Of a stretch of DNA of 64,000 bases, positions 19,631-30,958 are shown in pieces. Every line of letters starts with the position of its first letter. Within the stretch, counting starts at the first letter, position 1. This DNA is from Symsagittifera roscoffensis (taxonomy: Eukaryota; Xenacoelomorpha; Acoela; Convolutidae): NCBI RefSeq assembly GCF_963678635.1, contig NC_087067.1, forward strand, positions 44,245,829 to 44,309,828. Direction: 5' to 3'. The position numbers and the translations under genes were made by a program. A model generated the notes under the pieces. It did no database searches, was not told the origin of the DNA, and worked only from the letters and a program-made list of their open reading frames with translations.

Positions 19631-20126
19631 TGAACTAAATCACTTCAACCGACATGCGGTGCTCCTCAAGAACACGAACAGAAAACATCTCGACACAACC
19701 TCCGACTACTACAGCAACCGAGCAAGACAAAGTTAAGTGCCATCCAGTTCCAACCCAAGTTCTGAGGGTACTAGTTTCACCACAAGACGATCGGACAACA
19801 GTAACAACAACAGCAAGACCGATTTACTGGAATCATTACTTCAAAGAGTGCTTCCTAATACGAAACATCACAACGTGAAAGAAAAACTGATTAATTCAGA
19901 AACCACGACGCAGAAAACCCCATCTACGTTGAAAGAGTTAAAGTCTCCTTAGAAAGAAACTGACAGAAGAAATACTTGAAAATAATAACTAAATCATCAT
20001 TATTTGATCACTACTTGCAATTCTTATTTCGAACTTAATATTGCAGTACAGCAATCTTGAAATAAAAATAAATTTGGAAAAGTGTGAAGGAGAAACAAAG
20101 AACGTGAACAGATTGTGAGGGAAAAT
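19630..20126 (+). other. Probable promoter/5' UTR of the GTPBP gene
   Basis: Base composition changes here to the less T-rich texture of exons. Short open frames at 19654-19878 and 19737-19952 are Ser/Thr/Asn-rich and overlap in different registers without a recognised domain. I favour a 5' UTR or an unrecognised upstream exon of the gene whose ATG is at 20127. Confidence 0.3.
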
Positions 20127-23100
20127 ATGGATGAGTTGATTGGCTTGTTTGGAGTGAGCGAGGAGGATGGGAACGAACACAGCTACGAGGCCCAGTTGAT
20201 GAGTCACAACGACGACTGTCAGCACCAGGTCAGTTTCAGAAATCCATTATACTGCTTATTAATTTCTTCCACCCCAAGAATTGATGTGATCCTGATGCTT
20301 ACAAACCTACATTTTATGATGGAAACTAAATTCAACAAAGCTAGACTAATCTGCTAACGGTTTTTTTTGACGAGGAACAGTTTTTGTTTGGTAAGATTCT
20401 GTTTGATCGTTTGGAAATCTCCGAGCAAAACATCTCCCGAATGGCTTTTTTTTTAGCATTTTCCCCCCGTCTAGCAAAAAATTTGGAAAAAAAAGAAACT
20501 AGACAGGTAATGAATAACAAAACTTTATTCGTTCACGTATAAGTGGCAATTTTAACTTTTTTTTGTATTCGATAGGTGCAGCCTGAAGTAGAGGAGGGAA
20601 ATGTGGAGTTCAAACTGAAGTTGGTGAACCCTACCGACTCCAGAATGGAACATCTGGTCACCCAGATGAAGTGGAGATTGCGAGAGGGACACGGAGAGGC
20701 AATTTACCAAATAGGAGTTGAGGACCGAGGGGCTGTTTTGGGACTGTGTCAGAGTGAGCTGGATACTAGTCTGGCTACTCTGAACAAGATGGCTCAGAGG
20801 CTGAATGCGGATATAACGACTCTGAGGGAGGTTGTGGTGGATCCTGTGGCACAGACCAAGGCTGTGGAGGTGTTGGTTCGACAGATACCATCTGATAAAC
20901 CGGTATGTGTTGTTCTTTTAGGGCAAAAAAGTAATACAACATTTTAATATTTTCGATTTACGAAGGAAAAAAATTTTGTTTGAAAAATGCGAGTTTTCGA
21001 CTGGAACATTTTCGAGAAAGTTATATTTTGTTTCGTGATATCAGAACAAATCATGGGCTAAATATGGTTTAAGTTAAAGCGCTATATTCACGTAAGTTAT
21101 AAGAGCTACTCATGTGCTGATGTGCATCTTAATAAGACATGTATTTTTCTCTGGGCTGTGTAGCATCTATGCTGTGTAAGGAGTATGGAGAATAATGAGC
21201 CTCGAACCCCTGACCTTTTGATTGTGAAGCGGAGATTGTTTGATTGTTTCAGTTCATCGACATGCGAGTGTGTGTGCTTGGGAATGTTGACTGTGGCAAG
21301 TCTACTCTGGTGGGAGTGCTCACCACACGACAGCTGGACAGTGGGCGGGGCAGGGCCAGACTGAATCTACTGAGACACCCACACGAGATACAAACTGGAC
21401 ATACTTCCAGTGTGTGCCATGAAATCATGGGATTCGACTCACATGGCAAGGTATGTCATTTTGGACGTGATTGTGAAATTAGAGTCACTGAGAGATCAAA
21501 TTGAAGCTTAGCAGGTGGTGACAAAATAGAAACGCCTTTGATTTGGATTTCTTAGAAAGGGTCTCAGGAGACATGTTAGTGATAAGCGCAGAATACATTA
21601 ATCAGTCCGCAAAAATGAAATTAAGGACCATAAAAAAATCAAGTATGAGAAAATGATTTTTAAAAACTTTTACAATTACTTTTGAAGTAAAATGATATAC
21701 TCAACCATGCTATGTGATCATCGCTTGATTGAATCGGGGGAGAAAAAGTGGTTCTCTGAACAGCTTGTATGTTGGTCCTTTCGTTTATAAATAAGCAGTT
21801 ATAACTTAAGGTTGTTTTTGTTTTGTTTCAGCCCGTGGACTACAGTGTGGTGCGTAACAAGGAGGAGATCTGTGAGATGTCCTCCAAACTCATCACTTTC
21901 ATTGACCTCCCAGGCTGCCAGAAGAGTCTGAAGACGACCATATTTGGACTGACTGGCTATTATCCAGACTACGCACTCATACTCATTGCTGCCAACCAGG
22001 GAATAGGTACGGAAATTATGCATGATCATGATATGAGTAATCATTCAAAGGATTTCATGTAAATTGCGGGAAACTCCAGTCTTAATTGATAGCCTATTGA
22101 CGAGTTTGAGCATACTATTAACGATACTAATCGACTTCTTAACCAAAAAAGGACGATTGGAGACAGTTAAGACTGAATTATCACTGAGTCTTAACATGGT
22201 CTTAGACATACAAACAAATGTAACACTTAGTGTTACATTTGTTTGTAAGTCAAAAACCAAGGAATCGTGGCTTTTGCTCCCTTTTCAAGTTGAATTATAA
22301 AACAGTTCAGTGGGAAACATTTTTTTGAATACTTTACATGTTTTTGAAGATAATTTTTCTGAGGCATGTAAGAAATCAATGTTCTGTCGCAGTTTTCGCT
22401 CCAGGGAACCAGAAAAAACTATTTGGAAGTTGGCGTCTAGATTAGCTCCGAGTGTTTACTCTTGTGAAAGAAAGTGTCTTGTAATATGACGACTTTTTTT
22501 TCCGTAAAGTACTTTTCTTACAAGTTCTCAACTTGCTTTTTTACTGACTCTTTACCCTTGCGATACCCGGTTACCCTTGCAACCGGGTACTAGACTTTTC
22601 CCGTAAACAACTTTGTCCACAAAATTCGTACGTGAGCTGGCACGTGTTTTACTGCAGAGATAAATGTAGTATGTGCATTGTTAGTTATGGGCCTTTTTTG
22701 CCTGTTGAGTTGCCAAAAATGTCGGTTTTTTTCGGCGCTTGAGTGTCGGCTTTAATTCAGTCGGCTCATTTTCCGAATGATTTTTTTTCAATTACTTTTT
22801 GTTGCTTTTATAAAAATACTTGAAGCCTTACAAATTAATTTGGATAAATCTAAATCACTTTCGCAGACTTTCCTAATAAAACTGAAAATTTTTAAAATGA
22901 AAAAAAATGTCCAATAAATTTTTTGAAAAATATTTTTTTTGTTTTCAGTTTGAGTAATGATTTTGGTTTTAACCTTTGGTTGGAACAACGCTTTTGTTTG
23001 TTCAATTAGCTGTTTTTATTTTTCTGGTGAGATAATTGAGTTTATTTTTTTTGTGCAATTTTTTTGCTTTTTTCTGTTAAGTTTTTCTACAATTGAAATT

Positions 23101-26100
23101 TTTTTGAGTCAAATTTTTGATAATTTAAATTAAAATTCATAGTCGAGATCATCGTTTTGCAAAGTCAATTTGAGTTGCTGTCTGCTAATTTTTTGTTCCT
23201 CCAATTTTGCCTAGTTTCATTGTAGTTTCGTCCAAGAAAGCTTCAAATGCTATCAAATCAGAAATTGTTAATATACAAGTTTGAGATAATTTTGTTCCGA
23301 ATTGCTGGGTGAATTTAATATTTTCCCTTTTTTTGTTCGCTAATTAAAAAATGTGTTTCATTTTTTTCTCATGTTTAGTTAATTTTGATCTGTTTTCGGG
23401 CTTCTTTTTTCTATAGAAAAGTTAAAGGGCTTATCTTCTGTTTAGAATTTGTTAAATTTTTTCTGCTTAATTTTTCGGTAAACCGTTTTTTTTCTGTCAA
23501 CTTAATTTTTTCGCTAATCGGATTTTCTTTTTTATTTGGAAATGGAAATCGGAGTTTTTTTGGCTTCATAGTTGCTTTAAATTTTTTGATATTTTATAAA
23601 CTTTGTCTAATTTTTGTTTTATTCGTTTTTTTTCTGATCTATTTTCTGTTGAAATCATGAAAAATAATTTAAAGAATTGTTTTGGAATTGATTTTCAAAA
23701 GTTTTTGCTGAATTTCTTGTTGTCATTAGTGTTATTTTTTTAAGAATCATTTTCAGCGTTTTCAGACCACGTTTGTTGTGTTTCTAATCTTATTTGTCTA
23801 GGCATTTGAAAAATTGAATAATTTTGTTCTGTATTATGTGTCTTTCATTTAATTATTTAAAAAGTAAATGGTTTTTGATTCTTTCGTCAATGCAGTTTAC
23901 CAATGGTTCCATCGCGTGTCTTCGGAAGACTTCGATGCATAGCAGGCAGGTTTAAAAAGTAAATTGGAGGTAGGTTGATTTTGAAAAATTTTAATGCAAC
24001 AATTTTGTAATCTTATTTATTGATAACTGTTTTCTTCACTTACAGTTTTTGCATCGTAAGTGGCGCGAAGCTCCACTTCTTCGCCTCTGTGTAAAAATTC
24101 TAGTTCTATTTTTCAATGACAACTTTTTTCCGGCTTTTTTCCTTTTTTTTTGGCTGGATAGGTTTTGGCCTATATTATGTCGATTAGATGGCCAGGTTGC
24201 GACTTTCGACGAGCGAAAAAAATTGTGTGTGCGTGTCTGTGTCTTGAGGGTGAGGGGAACTTATTTACTTGAGTTTTGTTGATTTTTTTCGGCCTAAAGG
24301 GTTTCTACCAAGATATTTTTCGGCTTTGTTACCGTTTGGTAAATTTTCTTTGGATGCTTGGTTCACATTCAATTGTCTTCACTTGTTTTTTTGTTTGATA
24401 ACTAGCCTTTTTTGATAGATCTAGTTTTTTTTCGAAATTTTCGTGTTTTTTTGATTTTTTTTCTGACTTAGCGGCTTTTTTGTTTTGTATCGCAAGTGAT
24501 GCGAGCTCAGCTTCGCCTCTGTGTAACAACTTCCAGGTTCCCTCGCATATGGTTTAGAGTTTACGGTAACGCCATCGACTTTGCAATAAAAAAATTGCAA
24601 TTGAAAAATTGTTCTTGGTTAAAAATTGATTTGTCGGACTTACGTTTATCTGTTCTTCTGGACTTACGTTTATCTGATTTGTCGGACTTACGTTTATCTG
24701 GTTACGTCTTAGTTACCACATCATGAGTTTATCTTGTGCTGTAAGCGAGTATCATGGCAATACGAGTGTTGTTCTTTGTAGCGTTAGCGGGGTCTCCAAT
24801 CCTTGAAGTTTTTATAAAACCTTTTTTTCGGCTCAAGTGGTGTCGCTTTGAAGATTGTCGGCTTTTTTTCCGCCTCGGTTTTGTTCAGTTGCAAATTTAA
24901 AATTCCATTGTATTGCTTGGCTTGTTAGTCTAGAATTCCTATTTGATGAAAAAAACAGGAAATATGAAAATTAATGTTATTGAGTTTTTTATTTTATTTT
25001 TTTGATGCTTTGGAATTTTTTTCACTCTTTGCAAAAAGTTTTAGTTCTCAAAAATTAATCGACCGATTTTCAAACTTGGAGTGTCAGTGGAAAGATCGTC
25101 AATTCAAATGGAACGATTATCCACATCCCGTCTGAAAAATTACCCTTTCATATCAGGTTTTAATTCAATGAAAAGAGTGCATTTGAAAGCTTCCCTAAAA
25201 AGATCCCTAATTTTTTCACATGAAGTTATGTCCCTCGGAATAGTCAAATTCCCTATTTTTTTGACCGTATTTTGAATCTTTTTTGACTTTTCTCCAAAAC
25301 TAACATCCCAAATTTGAGATTTTTGTTCAATCCAAAGAATGGTCTATTAGACGCTTCTTTGAATACGTGACTACTCCCAATTTTTTTTTGAAATAAATAG
25401 TTATTGCCCTCGGAGTTTTGATTTTATGACAGTTTTTATAAGTACTACCCCGCAAAGCTGAGTTTTGGGGTTCAATAGAAATTTCAGGTTGCGTGAATAT
25501 TATCGAGCAGTCCAAAAAGGTCGCGTGGATCTCAATTTCTCTTTTTTTTTTTTTCACAAAAGCTAAGATTCTCGGAAATAGCAAATTTTTGATTTGTTGA
25601 CCGTTTTTTGATCTGCTCGATAACTAGCCTGCCAAAACTGAAATCATAGGTTTAATCGAAATAACAGGTTGTTGAAAGCCTACCTTTATAATTGGCTACC
25701 CCCAATTTTTTTTAAAGAAAAAGTTACGATGTCTCAAAAAAGCAGAGAGACAACCTAGGTTTCGGCCGAAATCCGGTTTTTGAAATAACGCATCTCGCAT
25801 TTCTCAGTTAAAGCTTTGCTTCTCTTTTCTGTTTAAATTGGAACCGAAACAAAACGAGATGTTAATTAAATTGCATCGATACACACCTTGCGAAAATTAA
25901 TTTTGAAAAATGACATGTTTTCGTTGATGACGTTGAGAAGTCTGTCATGATGTTTTAATTTTTTGACGCAAGGATGCCAGCCCTGAATTGAAATGTTTTC
26001 AGTGGACACCACACGCGAACACTTTGCCCTCGCTCTAGCACTGAACATCCCCTGTGCTATTCTGATCACCAAGGCAGATCTTCTCAGCCCAGCTGCCCTG

Positions 26101-29100
26101 GAGAACATGAAGGCTCAGATCAAGAATGTTCTCGAGTTCCCTGGAGTGGACAAGATGTGTCTGTTCGTGGAGAAGAAAGAGGACGCGGTCAAGGCTGTGT
26201 CTAAACGATTCAGACCAGAACAGTTAGTTTTTGATCACTGTATTTAAATATAAAAACATCACCTAGCCATGTTCTTGGGTAGAAAGGTTAAGTTGAGTGA
26301 CGCTAGATCCGGGCTACACCTGATTTGGCAAATTGGTATTCAACAGTATTTTATGGCTTCTTTCTTGATATCATATATATCAAATGAAAGTCGGAATGCG
26401 CTATGGACGCAATGTTTAACTGAACACAATGCTTAAGAATTACTAGGAGATAATGTTGAAAAAGCTATCGAGTATAACGTTTAAGAATCATTCAGAGCAA
26501 CCCCCAGAGGAAGATGAACTCGATCCAACTTCAAGGCTAGACAGTACCTGCCTAATTTTTGTCCAAAATTTCATTTCTGTCTGGAACTCGGATGTCAAAA
26601 GTTTAGTCTGGAACGAATCACTTAAAAGCAGCAACCTCCATGCTAAAAAAGAAACCCTTTTCCATTTATTTCATAGATCCAGACAGAAATCAAATTTTGG
26701 ACAAAAATTAGGCAGGTACTGTCTAGCCTTGAAGTTGGATCGAGTTCATCTTCCTCTGCGGGTTGCTCTGAATGATTCTTTAACATTACGCTCGATAGAC
26801 TTTTAAACATTATCGCCTGTTAATTCTTAAGAATTGTGTTCAGTTAAACAATGCGACCATAGCACATTCCGACTTTCATTTAATATATAAAAGTCGGTAT
26901 CCGCTATGGACGCAATGTTTAACTAAACACAATGCTTAAGATATTTCAAAGTTTCATAGCTTGAAAAGCTTGCTTATAAAAACTTTTTCGCGAACCGAGT
27001 TACTCTTAATTAACATGAACTAACTCAAACTTAAAGCTTGTTTAGAAAAACAGAAACTTTTCGCGAACCGATTCAGTCCAAGAAATAACTTGCAAAATTT
27101 CAAAATTTAATAGCTTGATTAGTTTAAAGTTTTAAAGTTTTTCGCGAATCGTTTCGGTTTACGAAATAACTTGAAATATTTGAAAGTTGCATAGCTCTAG
27201 GAGCTTGCTTAGAAAAACTTTAATTTTTCGCGAACCGATTCAATCTATGAAATAACTTGAAATAATTTAGAGTTTCATAGCTTAACTAGCTTGCTCCAAA
27301 AAACCTAAGCTTTTCGTGAACCGATTCAGTCTATGAAAAAATTTGCAATAATTCAAAATATTATAGCTTCAAAAGCTTGCTTAGAAAAACAAACTTTCAC
27401 GAACCGAATCCGTCTATGAAGTAACTTGAAAACATTCAAAGTTTCAGAGTTTTAAAATGTTGCTTAGAAAAGCTTTAACTTTGGCGAACCGATTCGGTCG
27501 AAATAATTTGTAATTTTTCAAATTTTCATAGCTTTAAAAGCTTGTTTAGAAAATACTTCAATTTTTCGCGAACCGATTTAGACCTCGAAATAACTTGCAA
27601 TATTTCAAAGTTTCGTAAGCTGAATAGCTTGTTTAAAAAATTTTCGGTCAACGAAATAACTTGATTAGAAAATTTTAGTTTTTTTCACAAACTGAGCGCA
27701 ATGATTTCGCTTTGTCGAAAGCAACGTTATAAAAAATCCTTAGGCTTTACTTTTAAGAGAAGACGAGGAATATTTTCATTTTATAATTTTCAAAGCTTCT
27801 TATGTCTGGAATGTTCTTGAATTTTTTTCAGACAAAAATCAATTCTCTAGCGTTATAATCTGCGTTATGAAATAACTTGAAATTTTTCTAACTTGAAAGT
27901 TTCATCGCCTGAATAGCTTGCTTAAAAAATTGAATTTTCTCAAAAGTTGATTTGCTCTGTAAAACAAAATGACATTTTTCAAAGTTCCTTGCTTGAATGG
28001 CTTGCTGAGAAAAACTTGAATTTTTCGCAAAACGATTAGTTCTTTGAAATATTTTGAAGTATTTTAAAGTTTCCTGGCTTGGAAAGATTGCTTTAAAAAT
28101 TTTAAGCTTTTTGCAAAACGATTCGGTCAAGGGAACATTTTTAAATGTTTCAAAGTATCCTAGATTGAAAAGCTTGCTGAAAAAATTGAATTAAACTTTT
28201 GCGATTTGATTCTGTCAATGAAAAAACTTGTTATAATTCAAAATTTGTTATAAATCAAAAAAAGCTGGCTTAGAAAAGCTGAATTTGTTCGCGAACTGAT
28301 TCAGTCTATGAAATAATTGGAAATATTTCAACGTTTCATGGCTTAAAAAGCATGGCTTAGAGAAACTTAAACAATTCGCGAACCGATTCGGTCTTTGAAA
28401 TAACTTGAAATAATTCAAAGTTTTATAGCTCTAGTTTGCTTAGAAAAATTTAAATTTTTCCCGAGCGAATTTTGTCCAAGAAATAACTTAGTTTTAAAAT
28501 AACATAGCTTGATTAGCTTGCTTAAAAAACTTAGTTTTTCGCGAACTGATTCTGTTTCTGAAATAACTTTAGTTATTTCAAAATTTCTTGCTTAAAAAGC
28601 GTTAGAAAAACGCGAAACGATTCAGTCTACGAAATAACTCTAAAAAATTCAAAGTTGCATAGCTCTCTAATAGCTTGCTTAGAAAAGCTTGGTGTTTTTG
28701 CGAACCAAATCAGTCTATGAAATAACTTGAATTTCTTTGAAAGTTTAAAGGCTTATGTTGCTTCCTTAGAAAAACTTGAACTTCACGCAAGCTGATGATT
28801 TTTCAATATTTCATCGCTTGAATAGCTTCTATAGGATAACCTAACTTTTTGCCATCTGATTTGCTTCATGAAACATTTCAAAATTTTTCAAAGTTTCATA
28901 GCTTGATTAGCTTGCTAAGAAAAACTTCAATTTTTCGGGAACCGATTCGTTCTATGAAACATTAAATTTTTCAAAACAATTTACGGATATGGCTCAACTT
29001 GAATTGTTCATGGTTTCATTGCTTGGATAGCTTGATCAGAACAACTAATTTTGTGCAAGCCAATTGAATATTGGAGATGGGCTTGCTACTTGTTTTTAAA

Positions 29101-30958
29101 CGATTGTTGACCAACCAAAGGGCGCATTTTTGCTTTTGCTTGCGAAGTGCTTCTGCATTAGGTAGAATCCCAAAAATTGGTAAGGAGATGCCTGCAGTTC
29201 TTCGTGTAGAAAATCAAAGACTTTTTCTGAAATGAATGTCGAAAATTTGCCTTTAGAATGAGTAAGCATATTAAGAAAATATAAAACAACTCTTTTCTAT
29301 TTACGTTCTCATTTTTTCACGATTTGAACAATTCAACTCTTAATTATTTTTGTTTATTTTCTCAGAATTGTCCCAGTGTTTGTGACATCCAGTGTCAATG
29401 GGCAAGGAATGGACCTTCTAAAAGACTTCCTTAACATCTTCCCACAGAGAAATGTGACCGAAGAGTCTTCATCTTGCTTGTCAAATGATAGAGTGAGCTC
29501 CTCTTTTTGTAGTTTTTTTGGCGACGATGATGAGGATGAAGTTAAAGAAGATGACTGCTTTGAACACGACGAGCCGGATGCAGATTTCAAGATTGACGAG
29601 ACTTTCATTGTTCCGAATGTGGGATGTGTAGTGGGAGGAATTCTTCAAAAGTAAGTTCAGCTGTTTTTTTTTTCAAGTGACAGACAAATGGCTGCTTAAA
29701 TGGAACTTACATTCATGATCTAGAATCGTTATCACTTAAGTTTTTTTAAAGACGGTTTGATCGATTTTTTCAGTACTGTAAAAAAATTGGTATTACGAGA
29801 AGGAACGTTGACAAGAAAAAAGACTTCTTTTTTGGTGAAATTAGAAATTGTCAAGATAGGCCTTATTAAAACTACATGAAACGCAAAATTTAGCGCACTG
29901 TTTAGTTTTTTTCATGTTTTTTTTGATGTTAGGGGAGTAATCCGGAGAGGAGACGAAATGCACCTGGGACCCTATGAAGACGGAAGCTTCAGAACTGTGA
30001 AAGTGGCCTCTCTTCATAGGACTGGGAGAGCACCATGCTCTATTGTGAGTCAGAACCAAAGTGCAGCCATAGCAATCAAACCAAACAACCCGGTGCGAAA
30101 AGGCATGGTGCTTCTGGCATCTTTCGGATCCGGCACTGACGAGACCCAACAAAGCAGAGAGAAGACAATACATTACATGAAAATGGGATCCAAGCTTGGA
30201 TGCTTTAATTACATGTCGGAAAATGGCCAGGCAGGGACGAAGTTCAAAGCGTCGATGGAACTGGAAGCCGAAATTCTGATTCTATTTCACCCGACAAAGA
30301 TTCAACCGAGTTTCCAGTGTACACTTCACATAGATAATATCGTCCAATCGGCTGTGATTAAAAGTATAACATTGCAGGATGGCATGGATGTGTCGCCTAA
30401 GCGGAACAAAACGGTTTCCCTCGATGGGAAGGAGAAAGAGTGTGAGAGGATTGATGGTTTTGGGGGAAATGGGGCCCAGTCGAGCTCGCTTCCTAGTGTT
30501 TCTAACATAGACAGGTCTCCTCCTCCAACCGGAAGAACTAGGGTGAGTTCGAATGAAGTAAATACTTGGTTGAAATATCTCAAATTACTCAAAGATTTGT
30601 AATTATGAAAAATTTGCGTTCAGTTTGAATAAGCTCGACAGCTCAAGAGCGGTTCTCTGTAAGAAGCTGAATAGCTTGTATAATAGTCTCCCCCTTGGAC
30701 AAGTGGGCTTGATTAATTAATTCATTATTTAAATGAAGAGCATTTTAGACATCTTCTTCCAACGAAGGCGGTCCTTGTTTGTTCACGAACCAGAAGGGCC
30801 ACGTGACGTTCAGGTTCCTCCGACACTGCGAGTACATCAGACCAGGCATGCGGATCCTTCTGCGCCAGGGAAAGACAAAAGGAATAGGAAACATCACCAA
30901 AGTTTTTCCTTATATACACGGGGCAAATGTACCCGAAGATGCAAATCTCGAGATGTAA
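20127..30958 (+). CDS. GTPBP1/2-like: GTPBP1/GTPBP2-type translational GTPase, eight coding exons
   Basis: Coding exons: 20127-20228, 20576-20902, 21253-21450, 21832-22006, 26003-26222, 29366-29650, 29933-30542 and 30749-30958. All introns are GT-AG, phases agree at every junction, and the sum is 2127 bp (708 codons plus TAA). The N-terminal block [20 protein letters not shown] and the G1 loop GNVDCGKST identify the GTPBP1/GTPBP2 family, whose members are EF1A-like GTPases involved in ribosome rescue or mRNA turnover. G3 reads DLPGCQK where the family has DxAGH; G4 is TKAD; the G5-like [12 protein letters not shown] follows. Beta-barrel domains II and III span exons 6-8, ending in [16 protein letters not shown] and [16 protein letters not shown] Ser/Pro-rich insert of roughly 70-90 residues precedes the last strands. 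Introns 4 (4.0 kb) and 5 (3.1 kb) are packed with repeats. Whether it is GTPBP1 or GTPBP2 is undecided. Confidence 0.93.
21110..21240 (-). repeat. tRNA-derived fragment in GTPBP intron 2
   Basis: On the minus strand CGCTTCACAATCAAAAGGTC followed by GGGGTTCGAGGCTC resembles the anticodon arm, variable loop and T arm of a tRNA-Val-like molecule (B-box GGTTCGAGGC). The 5' half is absent or decayed and the acceptor stem is not found, so I read it as the head of an old SINE. Confidence 0.4.
22207..22246. repeat. 18-bp hairpin in GTPBP intron 4
   Basis: TACAAACAAATGTAACAC is followed after a few bases by its exact reverse complement GTGTTACATTTGTTTGTA. It lies within a larger region (22070-22250) that also has shorter complementary GTCTTAA / TTAAGAC pieces. 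Confidence 0.6.
22300..25990. repeat. GTPBP intron 4 body: families E and F, terminal-hairpin motifs
   Basis: 22545-22625 is a family E copy. 22700-24000 is extremely T-rich with no recognised element. Hairpin motifs of the type GCGAAGCTC...CTTCGCCTCTGTGT occur at 24053-24092 and 24488-24524. 24640-24710 has three tandem copies of GGACTTACGTTTATCTG. 25020-25760 carries family F modules: each holds AAACTA.CC..CAAA..TGAG, then GGTTCAAT..AAAT..CAGGTTG, then CCCAATTTTT and ATTGCCCTCGGA, at a spacing near 150 bp. The same modules recur at 52540-53260 and 63020-63640. Confidence 0.5.
26382..26881. mobile_element. 500-bp foldback element in GTPBP intron 5
   Basis: Arms 26382-26584 and 26676-26881 are reverse complements of about 200 bp with few mismatches, around a ~90-bp loop. 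The termini read AAATGAAAGTCGGAATG on the left and the inverse on the right. A partial direct copy of the arm (AAAGTCGG.ATCCGCTATGG) follows at 26889-26945. The plus-strand open frame at 26453-26806 spans both arms and the loop and is not a gene. No transposase is visible; it is probably non-autonomous. Confidence 0.8.
26955..29060. repeat. Degenerate ~85-bp tandem satellite in GTPBP intron 5
   Basis: About two dozen diverged units follow one another. The unit reads roughly TTTCATAGCTTGAATAGCTT, GCTTAGAAAAACTTAAATTT, TTCGCGAACCGATTCAGTCT, ATGAAATAACTTGAAATATT. Spacing of the best-kept CGCGAACCGATT core between 26989 and 27566 ranges from about 71 to 92 bp. Units at the left are better preserved than those after 27640. 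The array ends about 300 bp before exon 6. Confidence 0.85.

Noticed and set aside
26453-26806. 117-codon plus frame in GTPBP intron 5
   Set aside because: It spans both arms and the loop of a foldback repeat; the second half encodes the reverse complement of the first and has no recognisable domain.
26955-29060. CRISPR array
   Set aside because: The units are diverged along their whole length with no constant repeat and unique spacers, and the DNA is animal nuclear DNA; it is a satellite.
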